From an uncultured Jannaschia sp. (lineage in GTDB: Bacteria > Pseudomonadota > Alphaproteobacteria > Rhodobacterales > Rhodobacteraceae): a stretch of 64,000 nucleotides of DNA. A program made the position numbers and the translations under genes. The notes under the pieces are model-generated. The model was not told the DNA's origin, did not search any database, and saw only the letters and a program-made list of their open reading frames with translations. Shown here in pieces: positions 9,528 to 18,151 of the stretch. How positions within the stretch are numbered: position 1 is the first letter of the stretch; every line of letters starts with the position of its first letter. The DNA is taken from contig CANLTZ010000002.1 in the NCBI GenBank assembly GCA_947494145.1, positions 186,001-250,000 of the forward strand, in the 5' to 3' direction.

Positions 9528-10377
9528 TCAGGCTCGCCCCCGCCCAACCGATGGCATCGGGCACGACCCCGAACAGCGCGGCGTCATAAAGCCCCGCGAA
9601 GACCAATGTCAGATAGCTGAAGGGTGTCACGAAGCTTGCATCGGCCCGGGCCACGGCGTTGACGAAGAACCCTTGGGCGCAGGCCATGGTGATGCCCAAT
9701 GCGGCCAGCCCACCCCATTGCGCGGGGGTGGGTGCTTGCCAGACGGGGAAGGCCGTGGCAGCCGAGACGATCACGCCCAACCCGTTGGCCCAGACCAGCG
9801 TAGCCAGCAGGCCTTCGCTGCGGGTGAGCCGCTTGATGATCAGGATCTCACAGCCCAGAAACAGCGCCGCCCCCAGCGCCAGCAAAGCACCGGGCGCGAT
9901 CACGCCGCTGCCGGGGCGCAGCAGAAGCGCCGCCCCAAGAAGCGCGATGCAAGCCGCACCCCAGCGCACCGGCCCCACCCGTTCGCCCAGAAGCGGGATG
10001 GCCAGCATCATGGCCAAGACCGGGTTGAGGAAGGTGATTGCCGTGGCTTCTGCCAGGGGAATGGTGGCGACGGACGCGAACATCAGCGTCACGCCAGCCC
10101 AGCCGCAAAGGATGCGCCCCAGATGCAGCTTGGCATGGGCCAGGCCCAGCTTCGGCCGTAGGGCGGCGGCCACCGCGAAGATCGCCAGCGCGCCGAACAG
10201 ATACCGGCCGAAGGTGACCTGAAACGTAGGCAAGGCGGGCCCCAGCGTGTCGGTGCCCAAGGCTTTGGCGATCAGCGTGGTGGCGGCAATCAGCACCGTG
10301 GCTGCCACCATGAAGGCCACAGCGGCCAGCGGCGCGCCCGGATCTTTGGGCGCCGCGTCCGTCACACGCCCAGACAC
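9430..10377 (-). CDS. DMT-family (EamA) transporter
   Basis: A 315-residue membrane protein with ten hydrophobic helices arranged as two EamA repeats (first about 18-150, second about 165-290). Signatures include '[12 protein letters not shown]', '[26 protein letters not shown]' across the end of repeat one, and '[17 protein letters not shown]' in repeat two. Members export amino acids, nucleosides or other metabolites; the substrate is unknown. The start lies 16 bases inside the end of argF, so it is probably read from the argD-argF transcript. Its C-terminal coding region overlaps the convergent serine-hydrolase gene by 98 bases. Confidence 0.88.
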   Translation of the reverse strand: MSGRVTDAAPKDPGAPLAAVAFMVAATVLIAATTLIAKALGTDTLGPALPTFQVTFGRYLFGALAIFAVAAALRPKLGLAHAKLHLGRILCGWAGVTLMFASVATIPLAEATAITFLNPVLAMMLAIPLLGERVGPVRWGAACIALLGAALLLRPGSGVIAPGALLALGAALFLGCEILIIKRLTRSEGLLATLVWANGLGVIVSAATAFPVWQAPTPAQWGGLAALGITMACAQGFFVNAVARADASFVTPFSYLTLVFAGLYDAALFGVVPDAIGWAGASLIILGAGLLAWREGRIRGQATAPLPVEPPPPRN

Positions 10378-11288
10378 CAGCGCATGATGGCCTTCTGGGC
10401 ATGCAACCGGTTTTCAGCCTCATCGAAGATGACGGAATGGGGGCCGTCCATGACGGCGCTGGTGGCTTCCTCATCCCGGTGGGCGGGCAGGCAATGCATA
10501 AAGAGCGCGTCATCCTTGGCGTGTTCCATCAGCGCCTCGTTCACTTGATAGGGGCGCAGCATGTTATGGCGCCGCTCACGCGCGGTTTGGCTGTCATGCA
10601 TGGATATCCAAGTGTCCGCTACGACCAGATCGGCGCCGCTGACAGCCGCCACAGGGTCGCGCTCGATGGCGACGGAGGCGCCTGCCTTGCGCGCAAAGCC
10701 CAGCGCGTCGTCCTCCGGGTCCAATTGCGCGGGGCCGGAAAAAGTCAGGTCGAAGCCGAATTGCCCCGCCGCGTGGGCAAAGCTGGCGAAGACGTTGTTG
10801 CCGTCGCCGCACCAGGTGACTTTGGCCCCGTCGATGGGGCCGCGATGTTCCTCGAAGGTCATGACATCAGCCATGATCTGGCAGGGATGGGTGCGGTTGG
10901 TCAGCCCGTTGATGACGGGGACATCGGCATAGTCCGCCATTTCCAAAAGCGTGTCTTCTTCGAAGGTGCGGATCATGATGAGATCCACATAGCGGCTAAG
11001 CACCCGAGCCGTGTCGGCGATGGTTTCGCCATGGCCAAGCTGCATGTCGCCGCCCGACAGGACCATGGTTTCCCCGCCCATCTGGCGCACGCCCACATCG
11101 AAGCTGATGCGCGTGCGGGTGGACGGTTTTTCGAAAATGAGGGCGACCATGCGGCCCTTGAGCGGTTGTTCGTCATCGGGTGTGCCCTTGGGCCGCCCGG
11201 CGCGCGCATCCTTCATGGCGCGGGCATGGTCGATCATCTGCCGGAGCGCCGTGGGGTCGGTTTTGTGGATGTCGAGGAAATGGGTCAT
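10362..11288 (-). CDS. argF: ornithine carbamoyltransferase
   Basis: A 308-residue enzyme condensing ornithine and carbamoyl phosphate to citrulline, the sixth step of arginine synthesis. It has the carbamoyl-phosphate site Ser56-Thr-Arg-Thr-Arg60 ([10 protein letters not shown]), the 'HPCQIMAD' motif near residue 130, the ornithine loop 'SMHDSQT', and 'FMHCLPAHR' with the active-site Cys. Length is normal. It follows argD on the same strand after 109 bases that contain a dispersed repeat with a hairpin, and overlaps the downstream transporter gene by 16 bases. Confidence 0.96.
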   Translation of the reverse strand: MTHFLDIHKTDPTALRQMIDHARAMKDARAGRPKGTPDDEQPLKGRMVALIFEKPSTRTRISFDVGVRQMGGETMVLSGGDMQLGHGETIADTARVLSRYVDLIMIRTFEEDTLLEMADYADVPVINGLTNRTHPCQIMADVMTFEEHRGPIDGAKVTWCGDGNNVFASFAHAAGQFGFDLTFSGPAQLDPEDDALGFARKAGASVAIERDPVAAVSGADLVVADTWISMHDSQTARERRHNMLRPYQVNEALMEHAKDDALFMHCLPAHRDEEATSAVMDGPHSVIFDEAENRLHAQKAIMRWCLGV

Positions 11289-11303
11289 GGGTTCGGTCTA
11301 TGT

Positions 11304-11364
11304 GGCTGGCCGCCGGGGGTTTTCCACCCCCGGACCCCCGGAGAGTATTTCGGCCAGGATGAAG
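11304..11364 (+). repeat. dispersed intergenic repeat family 1, copy a
   Basis: This segment between argD and argF contains a hairpin (CCGGGGGT 11313-11320 against ACCCCCGG 11326-11333) followed by a CCCCCGGAGAGTATTTCGGC block and CCAGGATGAAG. The same tail, 'CCGG(A/G)-(A)GTATTT-n2-CCAGGA(T/A)GAA', occurs four more times in intergenic gaps of this window (15721-15780, 24019-24063, 53211-53268, 56844-56880). It is not coding. It could be a transcript-end or processing element; the role is unknown. Confidence 0.75.
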
Positions 11365-11397
11365 AAGGGGCCGCCCGGGATGCGGGCGGCGGCTGTG

Positions 11398-12582
11398 TCA
11401 GGCGTCAACGGGCGCCAAGACGGCTGCGGCCTTGTCGAGACGGTCGAGCGCTTCGGTGATGTCGTCATCGGTGATGTTGAGCGCCGGCAGCAATCGGACC
11501 ACGTTGTCGGCGGCAGGGACCACGATGACCTGCTGGGCGAAGCCGGCCGAGACCACATCGCCGTTGGGCACCTTGCATTTGAGGCCGAGCATCAGGCCGG
11601 ACCCGCGCACCGCTTCGAACACATCCGGGTGGGAGGCGACCAGGCTTTCGAGGCCCTGGCGCATCCGCCCCGCCTTGCGGTTCACTTCGGCCAGGAAGGC
11701 TTCGTCCGCGACGTTGTCCATCACCGCATTGCCCACCGCGCAGGCCAGGGGGTTGCCGCCATAGGTGGACCCGTGGGTGCCAGCGGTCATGCCACAGGCC
11801 GCGTCTTCGGTGGCCAGAAGCGCGCCCAGGGGGAATCCGCCGCCGATGCCTTTGGCCACCATCATAATATCAGGCGTGACGCCCGCCCATTCATGGGCGA
11901 AGAGCTTGCCCGTCCGTCCCATCCCGCATTGCACTTCGTCGAAGATCAAAAGCGCGCCGGTTTCATCGCAGGCATCCCGCAGACCCTTTAGGCATTGATC
12001 GGGCACCGGAACGATGCCGCCTTCGCCCTGCACAGGCTCCAGGATCACAGCGGCGATGTCGGGGGCTTTCAAGGCTTCGGTCAAAGCGTCGTGGTCGCCG
12101 AAGGGGAGATGGCGGAAGCCCGGCAGCAAGGGGCCGAAGCCCGACGTCATCTTTTCCGAGCCCGCTGCGGCGATGCCCGCAGAGGAGCGTCCATGGAAGC
12201 TGCCGGTGAAGGCCAAGACGACATGGCGGTCGGGCTGGCCTTTATCTGTCCAGTATTTGCGCGCCATCTTCACGGCCAATTCGCAGGCCTCGGTGCCGGA
12301 ATTGGTAAAGAAAACCGTATCGGCGAAGGTCGCATCCACCAGCTTCTGGGCCAGCGCTTCCTGTTGCGGGATCTGGTACAGGTTCGACGTGTGCCACAAC
12401 GCCTGGGCCTGTTCGGTCAGCGCGCGGGTCAAGCCAGGATGAGCGTGGCCCAGCACGTTCACTGCGATCCCGGCGCCCAGATCCAGAAAACGTCGCCCAT
12501 CCGCTTCCACCAGCCAGGACCCTTCGCCCGAGACGAAGCTCAGGGGGGCGCGGTTATAGGTGGGCAGGATGGCGGGGATCAT
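11398..12582 (-). CDS. argD: acetylornithine/succinyldiaminopimelate transaminase
   Basis: A 394-residue class-III PLP aminotransferase. It makes N-acetylornithine from the semialdehyde in arginine synthesis and often doubles in lysine synthesis. Visible features are the N-terminal 'PTYNRAPLSFVSGEGSWL', the PLP phosphate contact 'FTNSGTEACELAVKMAR', the 'LIFDEVQCGMGRTG' segment with the cofactor-binding Asp, and the Schiff-base lysine in 'MMVAKGIGGGFPLGA'. Length is normal. It is first in the argD-argF-(DMT transporter) run and divergent from the cytochrome P460-like gene. I chose argD over other class-III members because of sequence phrases and the argF neighbour. Confidence 0.95.
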   Translation of the reverse strand: MIPAILPTYNRAPLSFVSGEGSWLVEADGRRFLDLGAGIAVNVLGHAHPGLTRALTEQAQALWHTSNLYQIPQQEALAQKLVDATFADTVFFTNSGTEACELAVKMARKYWTDKGQPDRHVVLAFTGSFHGRSSAGIAAAGSEKMTSGFGPLLPGFRHLPFGDHDALTEALKAPDIAAVILEPVQGEGGIVPVPDQCLKGLRDACDETGALLIFDEVQCGMGRTGKLFAHEWAGVTPDIMMVAKGIGGGFPLGALLATEDAACGMTAGTHGSTYGGNPLACAVGNAVMDNVADEAFLAEVNRKAGRMRQGLESLVASHPDVFEAVRGSGLMLGLKCKVPNGDVVSAGFAQQVIVVPAADNVVRLLPALNITDDDITEALDRLDKAAAVLAPVDA

Positions 12583-12727
12583 GGCCTCGGTCCTTTTGGT
12601 TGAATGAAGTCCCCGGCGTGGCGCAAATCGCGGGACCTGTCAACGAAGGCGATCACCACAACGTGTGATGCGCGTGTGCGGCAGGCCGGGTTTGGTTGGG
12701 CCATCGGACCTGAGGAGGAGCCGCCCA

Positions 12728-13300
12728 ATGACCCGCATATCCCTGATCGCCGCCGCACTGGCCCTGTTTGCCGCGCCCGTCTTTGCCGAAGACGTCTGTC
12801 CCGTCGAAGGCGACCGATGGGACCTCGACGAAGCCGGGGTGGACGCGCTGTACGCCTGCATGAAGGACCGGCTGGCCGAGGGCTATGGCCGCGAAGGCCA
12901 CCCGATCGGCAGTGTCTATCGCGACTGGAACGAGACAGCGACGCGCGCTGCCGTCACTGGACCCCATTCAGAGCGGTTCCTGCTGACCTTCGTCAACGAC
13001 ATTGCCGCCGAGCAATACCTGAAGTTTGAGGAAGGCGATTTCGAGATGCCCGTGGGCTCGATCCTGGCCAAAGAAAGCATTGGCGTGCGCAATGGCGAAG
13101 GGCGGGTTGGCCCGCTTCTAATCATGACGAAGGTGGATGACCGGCCCGAAACGGACAATTGGCTGTATACGGGCGTCCAGCCCAACGGAAAGGAACTGAA
13201 AGTCAGCCAGAGCTTCTGTCACGATTGCCATTCACCCTATGAGGCGAGCGATTCCATGGGGTATCCCGGCTTCGATGTACGGCTGACCGCCGCCGAGTGA
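12728..13300 (+). CDS. periplasmic cytochrome P460-family heme protein
   Basis: A 190-residue protein with a cleavable signal (RISLIAAALALFAAPVFA, about 3-20). A single c-type heme motif, C-H-D-C-H, lies near the C terminus (SFCHDCHSPYEAS), preceded by 'DNWLYTGVQPNGKELK'. A beta-rich body with one late CxxCH and a 'W-Y-G' strand is the layout of cytochrome P460-type proteins, which in some bacteria oxidise hydroxylamine; others have no known role. It starts at an ATG with GAGGAG about 8 bases upstream. It stands alone between argD and pcs. Confident of a secreted mono-heme protein, less so of the family. Confidence 0.72.
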   Translation: MTRISLIAAALALFAAPVFAEDVCPVEGDRWDLDEAGVDALYACMKDRLAEGYGREGHPIGSVYRDWNETATRAAVTGPHSERFLLTFVNDIAAEQYLKFEEGDFEMPVGSILAKESIGVRNGEGRVGPLLIMTKVDDRPETDNWLYTGVQPNGKELKVSQSFCHDCHSPYEASDSMGYPGFDVRLTAAE

Positions 13301-13307
13301 GCCGCCG

Positions 13308-13333
13308 CCGCTGTTACCCATGGGTAACAGCGG
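13308..13333. promoter_or_regulatory. perfect 26-bp palindrome between P460-like gene and pcs
   Basis: The two 13-base halves (CCGCTGTTACCCA at 13308-13320 and TGGGTAACAGCGG at 13321-13333) are exact reverse complements with no loop. It starts 8 bases after the P460-like gene's stop and 78 bases before the pcs start. No T-run follows, so a classical terminator is less likely than a dimeric regulator's operator for pcs. This is inference from symmetry only. Confidence 0.5.
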
Positions 13334-13411
13334 GTCCACCCTTGCTATGCTGAGACGGGGCGCAGGGGTCCCTCTCTCGACAAGGGGCCTGGCAACGGGC
13401 ACACCCGAAGC

Positions 13412-14107
13412 ATGTGGCCCCGCACCCGTGCCCTATCCGTCCATCTGCTGACCGCCACGGGGGTGGTCTTCGCCATGCTGTCGCTGCTGGCGGCGGTCGA
13501 GGGGGCTTGGTCGGGCATGTTCCTCTGGCTGCTCATGGCGCTCATCGTGGATGGCGTCGATGGGCCCTTGGCACGGCGCTGGGATGTGACGCTGCACGCG
13601 GCGCGCTTCGATGGGGTGCTGCTGGACCTGATCGTGGACTACCTGACTTATGTCTTCATCCCGGTCTATGCGCTTTATGCCAGTGGTTTGGTGCCGGGAT
13701 GGGCAGGCTGGGGTATCTTGATCGTCGTGCCGTTCGCCAGTGCGCTTTATTTCTGTGACACGCGGATGAAGACCGAGGATGCCAGTTTCGAGGGCTTTCC
13801 AGGCTGTTGGAACATGGTGGCGCTGGTGGTTTTCATCCTGGAGCCCAATCCTTGGCTGACGCTGATCGTGTCGACGCTTTTGGCCATCGCGATGTTTCTA
13901 CCTTTGCGCTTCGTACACCCCGTGCGCACGGCGCGTTGGCGGCCGCTGACGCTGGCAGTGACGGCCATGTGGATGGCTTTGGCCTTGGTGGCCGCCTGGG
14001 GCGAGTTCGGTCTGGGCGAGGCGCTCGGCTGGGTGTTCGCGGCCTGCAGCGCCTATCTGCTGGTCGCGGGGCTGGCGCAGCAGGCTTTGGATCGGCGGGT
14101 GGCTTGA
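13412..14107 (+). CDS. pcs: phosphatidylcholine synthase
   Basis: A 231-residue integral membrane CDP-alcohol phosphotransferase that condenses choline with CDP-diacylglycerol to make phosphatidylcholine directly. The catalytic signature is intact: Asp47-Gly-x-Asp50-Gly-x2-Ala54-Arg55, Gly68, Asp72, Asp76. The segment 'CDTRMKTEDASFEGFPGCWN' is typical of bacterial Pcs and separates it from PssA and PgsA. Roughly six to eight hydrophobic helices. With psd and pssA at 4.2-5.6 kb, the cell appears to make both PE and PC, as is usual for this group when choline is available. It converges on the lldD-like gene. Confidence 0.88.
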   Translation: MWPRTRALSVHLLTATGVVFAMLSLLAAVEGAWSGMFLWLLMALIVDGVDGPLARRWDVTLHAARFDGVLLDLIVDYLTYVFIPVYALYASGLVPGWAGWGILIVVPFASALYFCDTRMKTEDASFEGFPGCWNMVALVVFILEPNPWLTLIVSTLLAIAMFLPLRFVHPVRTARWRPLTLAVTAMWMALALVAAWGEFGLGEALGWVFAACSAYLLVAGLAQQALDRRVA

Positions 14108-14267
14108 CTGCGACGCGTCGCGTGTGGACGTGGCCAGAAATAAAGTAGCTTTGATCCAATCCAAGGATCGCAGAACCGCGGCACAACGATGGACCGGCTT
14201 GCGCATTCATCATCGCGTGAGCCGAGGTCGCGACTTGGAAAATCACGATGCAGGGACGTTTTTTTTA

Positions 14268-14378
14268 GCGGTTCTCGAAAAACCTGAAGCATCAGCTTTT
14301 TGAGAAACGTCGCAACATCAATGTGATAACAGGACGTTCTTCGGAAATACTGATTCAGGTTTGCCAAAAAACGCTTTA
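14268..14378 (-). repeat. dispersed repeat family 3, copy A (abuts lldD-like stop codon)
   Basis: About 111 bases running from GCGGTTCTCGAAAAACCTGA (14268-14287) to ACGCTTTA (14371-14378). The last three bases are the TAA stop of the minus-strand hydroxyacid dehydrogenase gene. The first 44 bases can fold as an imperfect hairpin (arm two ends near 14311). The same layout occurs at 54704-54813, also ending in a stop codon, and a hairpin-only version occurs at 53412-53457. Probably a 3'-end or terminator-type element of this genome; role inferred. Confidence 0.65.
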
Positions 14379-15527
14379 GACCTCCGGCATCGTCACCAGT
14401 CGCCCGGGTAATTCCGGCAGGTTTCGCGCGCCGATCTGGGTCATGTTGGCCTCCATATCCGCCCGCAGGATGTGGACGAGGTGGTCGAGGCCTCGCTCGC
14501 CCAATGCGCCCAAAGCATAGAACCAGGCCTTGCCCAGGAAGACGAAATCGGCGCCCAGGGCCAGTGCGCGCAGGATGTCGAGCCCGCCCGCCACGCCGGA
14601 GCAGTAATAGACCGGCACGCGCCCGGCTACGCGGGCCACGATGGGCGGCAGGGTGTCAATGGCGGCTGGCCCGCCCTCGAACTGGCGGCCCGAATGGTTC
14701 GACACCCAGATCGCATCGGCGCCCAGCCCGATGAGCCTGTCCACATCAGCCGGATCGCCCACGCCCTTGATGACCAGGGGGCCGTCCCATTCGTCGCGCA
14801 GTGCGGCGATATAGGCGTCGTCTGGCCAGCCTCTGATGACGCGGCCCGCATGGACGAAGGCATCCTTTCCGCCTTGCTGCGGCACGTAGCTTTCGGGGAA
14901 TTTCATGCGCGGCGGCCCCACCCGCGCCATGCCGAGTGCCCAGGCGGGCGACGCCGCAATGGAGGCGAGGATGCGCGGTGTCATCACCGGCGGCATGCGA
15001 ACCTGGGCACGGCGCTGACGTTCCCGTCGGCTTTCGCCGGGGACGTCCACGGTGACGACCAGCACCCGCCAGCCCGCCGCGGCGATGCGTTTAAGCATGT
15101 CACGCCGGATGGCCGGATCGGCGGCGGGATAGTGTTGGAACCAGCCCAGATCGCCTACGATAGGGCCGGTTTCTTCCGGGGTGACCGCGGCGATGGTGGA
15201 TTGGCCGCAGGGCAGGCCGTGGCGGGCGGCTGCCTGGGCCAACAGCCGTTCGGCATCGGGCCAGACGACACCACCCATGCCAACGGGCGCGATGCCAAAC
15301 GGCAGGGGATGGTCGCGGCCCAGGGTGCGGCAGGTCAGGTCGGGCGCGAAGGCCCCGCGCAGGATGGCGGGGCGAAATTGGATGGCGTCGAGCGCGTCTC
15401 GGTTGCGGCGCACGCCAAGCTCGGACCCGGTGCCGCTGTCGAGGAACTCGAAGGCGAAATGGGGCACCCGTCGCTTCGCGCGGGCGCGAAGGTCGGAGAT
15501 TGCGGGGAAGGCGGTGTCGAGATCCAT
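14376..15527 (-). CDS. FMN-dependent alpha-hydroxy acid dehydrogenase (LldD-like)
   Basis: A 383-residue TIM-barrel flavoenzyme of the L-lactate dehydrogenase/glycolate oxidase family. Marks include an N-terminal 'LRARAKRRVPHFAFEFLDSGTG', the FMN segment 'LPFGIAPVGMGGVVWPDAE', the Lys strand 'PLVIKGVGDPADVDRL', the catalytic 'SNHSGRQFEGGPAAID' (His as base, Arg binding the carboxylate; most relatives have SNHGGRQ), and the phosphate-binding 'GADFVFLGKAWFYALGA'. The substrate could be lactate, glycolate or mandelate. The open frame runs upstream through a poly-G/C tract into meaningless Pro/Gly runs, so I chose the ATG at 15527. Family 3 repeat copy A starts at its stop. Confidence 0.88.
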   Translation of the reverse strand: MDLDTAFPAISDLRARAKRRVPHFAFEFLDSGTGSELGVRRNRDALDAIQFRPAILRGAFAPDLTCRTLGRDHPLPFGIAPVGMGGVVWPDAERLLAQAAARHGLPCGQSTIAAVTPEETGPIVGDLGWFQHYPAADPAIRRDMLKRIAAAGWRVLVVTVDVPGESRRERQRRAQVRMPPVMTPRILASIAASPAWALGMARVGPPRMKFPESYVPQQGGKDAFVHAGRVIRGWPDDAYIAALRDEWDGPLVIKGVGDPADVDRLIGLGADAIWVSNHSGRQFEGGPAAIDTLPPIVARVAGRVPVYYCSGVAGGLDILRALALGADFVFLGKAWFYALGALGERGLDHLVHILRADMEANMTQIGARNLPELPGRLVTMPEV

Positions 15528-15582
15528 GGTGCTTTGGTTGACGGGCGGGGGACGCGCTGTCCAGCCTCTGCGCGTCTGATGG

Positions 15583-15726
15583 GTGGGGCGGGGGGGGGGG
15601 GCCCCCCCCCGGCCCGCCCCCCCCCCCCCCCCGGGGGGGGGGGGGGCCAGACCGGCGGCGGGGCGCGCGGGGGGGGGTGGGGGGGGGGGGGCGGGGGGGG
15701 GTTGGGGGGGGGGGGGGCGGGGGGCC
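15583..15726. repeat. extreme poly-G/poly-C low-complexity tract
   Basis: About 144 bases made almost wholly of G and C homopolymer runs (16 C in a row from 15617, runs of 8-15 G), with only a handful of A or T. It sits between the lldD-like start and repeat family 1 copy b. In all frames it gives only Gly/Pro/Arg runs. It could be a true G-quadruplex-forming tract, but a mis-assembled or mis-called stretch is at least as likely. It is treated as non-coding. Confidence 0.85.
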
Positions 15727-15780
15727 AGCCCCCCGTCGCGCAAAGCGCGACTCCCCCCGGGATATTTCTGCCAGGAAGAA
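15721..15780 (+). repeat. dispersed intergenic repeat family 1, copy b
   Basis: Reads GGGGCCAGCCCCCC, then a perfect hairpin GTCGCGC-aaa-GCGCGAC (15735-15751), then TCCCCCCGGGATATTTCTGC and CCAGGAAGAA. Copy d at 53211-53268 carries the same GGCCAGCCCCC-hairpin-CCCCCGG-TATTT-CCAGGA order on the other strand, so the conserved unit is about 58 bases. It lies between the quinone reductase and hydroxyacid dehydrogenase genes and is non-coding. Confidence 0.8.
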
Positions 15781-15807
15781 CGGGCGCGGCTATTGCTGGT
15801 TGTCGTG

Positions 15808-16797
15808 TCAGCGGACCCGGAGGGTGATCTTGCCGATATGGTCCCCTGCTTCCATGCGGGCATGGGCGGCGGCGGCCTCTTCCAGGGGGAAGGTCTGGTC
15901 CATGACCGGGGCCACGCGGCCGGTGTCCAGGAGGGGCCAGATTTCGGTGCGGAGGGCTTCGGCGATGCGGGCTTTCGCCAGCTCCGATTGTGGGCGCAGG
16001 GTGGAGCCGGTAATGGTCAGGCGGCGCACCATGACCTGGGCGAAGTTGAGTTCCACCTTGGGGCCTTGCAGGAAGGCGATCTGCACCAAGCGACCATCAT
16101 CGGCCAGGGCGCGGATGTTGCGGGGTAGGTAGTCTCCGCCCACCATGTCGAGGATGAGGTCGGCGCCGCCCTCTGCGCGCAGGACCTCGACGAAGTCAGC
16201 TTCCCGGTAATTGATGGTTTCGGCGCCGAGTTCCGCGCAGGCGGCCGTTTTCTGGGCGCTTCCCGCCGTGGCGAAGACCCGCGCGCCGCGGGCGGCGGCC
16301 AGTTGGATGGCGGTCGTCCCGATGCCGGAGCTGCCGCCATGGACAAGGAAGCGTTCACCGCCGCGCAGCGCACCGCGGTCGAAGACGTTGGTCCAGACGG
16401 TGAAGTAGGTTTCGGGCAGGGCGGCGGCGCGGCGCATGTCGAAGTCTTGGGGCAAGCGCAGCGCGTGATCGGCGGGGGTGGTGGCGTATTCGGCATAGCC
16501 GCCGCCGGGCAGCAGCGCGCAGACTTTGTCCCCTGCGGACCAACGGGTCACGCCCGGCCCGATGGCGGCGACGGTGCCAGCGCATTCGAGGCCGGGAAGG
16601 TCCGAGGCGCCGGATGGCGGGTCGTAGGCGCCGGCGCGTTGCAGGGCATCGGGCCGGTTCACCCCAGCATGGTCGACGGCAATGAGGATGTCGCCGGGGC
16701 CCGGTTGCGGCACGGGGCGCGAGGTCACGCGGAGCACTTCGGGCCCGCCAGGCTTGGTGATTTCGACGGCACGCATGGTGTCGGGAAGGTCGGTCAT
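15808..16797 (-). CDS. NAD(P)H-quinone oxidoreductase, PIG3-type MDR family
   Basis: A 329-residue medium-chain dehydrogenase/reductase without structural zinc. The N-terminal GroES-like domain has 'VDHAGVNRPDALQRAGAYDPP' and 'LPGLECAGTVAAIG'. The Rossmann domain carries 'LVHGGSSGIGTTAIQLA' near residue 150, the quinone-reductase form of the nucleotide motif. The sequence ends 'GDHIGKITLRV', typical of PIG3/quinone oxidoreductases. It likely reduces quinones or enones with NADPH. GGAG precedes the ATG at 16797; a later ATG (MRAVEITKPGG) is an alternative. It stands upstream of the lldD-like gene, separated by the poly-G tract and repeat copy b. Confidence 0.9.
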   Translation of the reverse strand: MTDLPDTMRAVEITKPGGPEVLRVTSRPVPQPGPGDILIAVDHAGVNRPDALQRAGAYDPPSGASDLPGLECAGTVAAIGPGVTRWSAGDKVCALLPGGGYAEYATTPADHALRLPQDFDMRRAAALPETYFTVWTNVFDRGALRGGERFLVHGGSSGIGTTAIQLAAARGARVFATAGSAQKTAACAELGAETINYREADFVEVLRAEGGADLILDMVGGDYLPRNIRALADDGRLVQIAFLQGPKVELNFAQVMVRRLTITGSTLRPQSELAKARIAEALRTEIWPLLDTGRVAPVMDQTFPLEEAAAAHARMEAGDHIGKITLRVR

Positions 16798-17167
16798 GGG
16801 CGGGCTCCGTCCGGCTAAGTTGGACGTTGATAGCCTCGCATATGTCGGCGTGTCGAGCGGCTGTGGGGCGCGGTTTGAGGCGCGGCTTGCACATATGAGT
16901 CTACTCGAGACTACCTCTTAGGTGCCACATTGGGTGGGTTTTGGCATGTCCGAAGGAATTTCTGGGTTATGGTCAGTGCATTGGTTGCGGGAATAGCGCG
17001 GTGGGTCGAGGTCGCCACTAAATGCGTTGGGCCTCAATTCGTGCAGGAGTCGTCGAAGGTGCGGTTTGAGCCCAAAATAGTCGGATGCAGCAAGGTGCAA
17101 AGATGATCCGAAACCGCGCAAAACAGATAACCAGGGAAGCGTGGTGGCTGTACTAGCTATTTGAAAT
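16798..17167. other. intergenic stretch, lower GC toward its right side, no gene seen
   Basis: About 370 bases between the start of the quinone reductase gene and the end of the low-GC orphan gene. Composition shifts from the GC-rich backbone to mixed sequence near 16880-16920. A short inverted repeat, AGTCT-n5-AGACT (16898-16912), lies about 100 bases upstream of the quinone reductase start and could be an operator. No convincing open frame, RNA gene or repeat was seen. Confidence 0.5.
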
Positions 17168-18151
17168 CTAGTCAGCTTCAAACGAAACGACATGTATATC
17201 TTTATCGCTCGCCACCGCAAACCTGAGACCGGAACTGTCGATTGCAATAGGTGGCAGGCTATCGATGTGACAAATGATACTGCTAGTTTGCTTGCCCGAA
17301 TGGATATGTGGCCATTCGCTGACCACGGCACCGTCGGACACTCTTATCAGCTTGGGATACTCGTAAAAGGAAACAACATAGTCTTCGCCTAGCGGCATGA
17401 GTTGACCAAGTTTCGTATCTGGTACGGACAATTTCGACCATCGCCTAGACTTGATTGACCAGCATCCGAGAGATCCGGGTGCGAACTCCTCCTCTTCATC
17501 CACTTCAAGGCTTTCACTGTTTGCAGCCAAGATTAGCTCATCATTCACCCAAGAACATGCGGAAATCTCGTTGGCTGAATCGACAGTATCGTATGGAGTG
17601 TCCAGATCACTTTTTGCATTGAACTCTGGTAGTCTATAGATATTGGCGGCATCCATAGGGTGCCAAACCCAACCTGCGCTCATTAGATGGGTTCCCGAGG
17701 GATTTATGCTGAGCCTTGAGTGGAAAAAGTCAGGAGGGTTTCGCTCGCCACTATTCGAAAGACGTTGGCCCGAAACAGCTTCCTCTATCTCCAACTGGTT
17801 ATAACCACCCGGGCAATGGATAATCATGGTTGGCTGTCCCTCTCTTTCCCAAAGACAAAGTGGGTATTCATAAGCATGGGCCTGATAGTAACTTCGATTG
17901 ATCTCCCTTACGACTTCGCCATCATTCAAGACAATCGCTTTTGTCCCAAGTCGTTTGTAAACAACTGCTATATCTCCAGTACTTGTGGCTATTGCAGCAT
18001 CAAAGTCTCCAGCATAACTGACAGGGGGTCTCGTCACTGATCCATCCGATGAAAATCGAGTGCCTCCCGCGACCCAGTCAATCAAATCACCGTCCTGCCA
18101 AACGAGTGAGCGTACGGCGGGGTACTTTATTTTTCGCTCCACAAACTTCAT
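17168..18151 (-). CDS. lower-GC orphan protein, predicted beta-propeller-like
   Basis: A 327-residue protein I cannot assign. The sequence shows repeated short beta strands with Gly/Asp turns and phrases such as 'FHSRLSINPSGTHLMSAGW', 'VNDELILAANSESLEVDEEE' and 'GEDYVVSFYEYPKLIRVSDG', suggesting a WD40/TolB-like propeller. There is no signal peptide or membrane helix. I chose the ATG at 18151 (MKFVERKIKYP); an in-frame start at 18247 would add 32 Ser/Thr-rich residues. Its base composition and codon use are clearly less GC-rich than the flanking genes, which indicates recent horizontal acquisition as a single-gene insertion. Confidence 0.65.
   Translation of the reverse strand: MKFVERKIKYPAVRSLVWQDGDLIDWVAGGTRFSSDGSVTRPPVSYAGDFDAAIATSTGDIAVVYKRLGTKAIVLNDGEVVREINRSYYQAHAYEYPLCLWEREGQPTMIIHCPGGYNQLEIEEAVSGQRLSNSGERNPPDFFHSRLSINPSGTHLMSAGWVWHPMDAANIYRLPEFNAKSDLDTPYDTVDSANEISACSWVNDELILAANSESLEVDEEEEFAPGSLGCWSIKSRRWSKLSVPDTKLGQLMPLGEDYVVSFYEYPKLIRVSDGAVVSEWPHIHSGKQTSSIICHIDSLPPIAIDSSGLRFAVASDKDIHVVSFEAD

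Noticed and set aside
14053-14367. Short minus frame encoding LMLQVFREPL, similar to one at 53.4 kb
   Set aside because: The shared peptide comes from the hairpin of repeat family 3 read in frame, not from a protein family.
15527-15863. N-terminal extension of the lldD-like gene
   Set aside because: The extra 112 residues are translated from the poly-G/C tract and repeat copy b and are only Pro/Gly/Ala runs; the ATG at 15527 begins the conserved protein.
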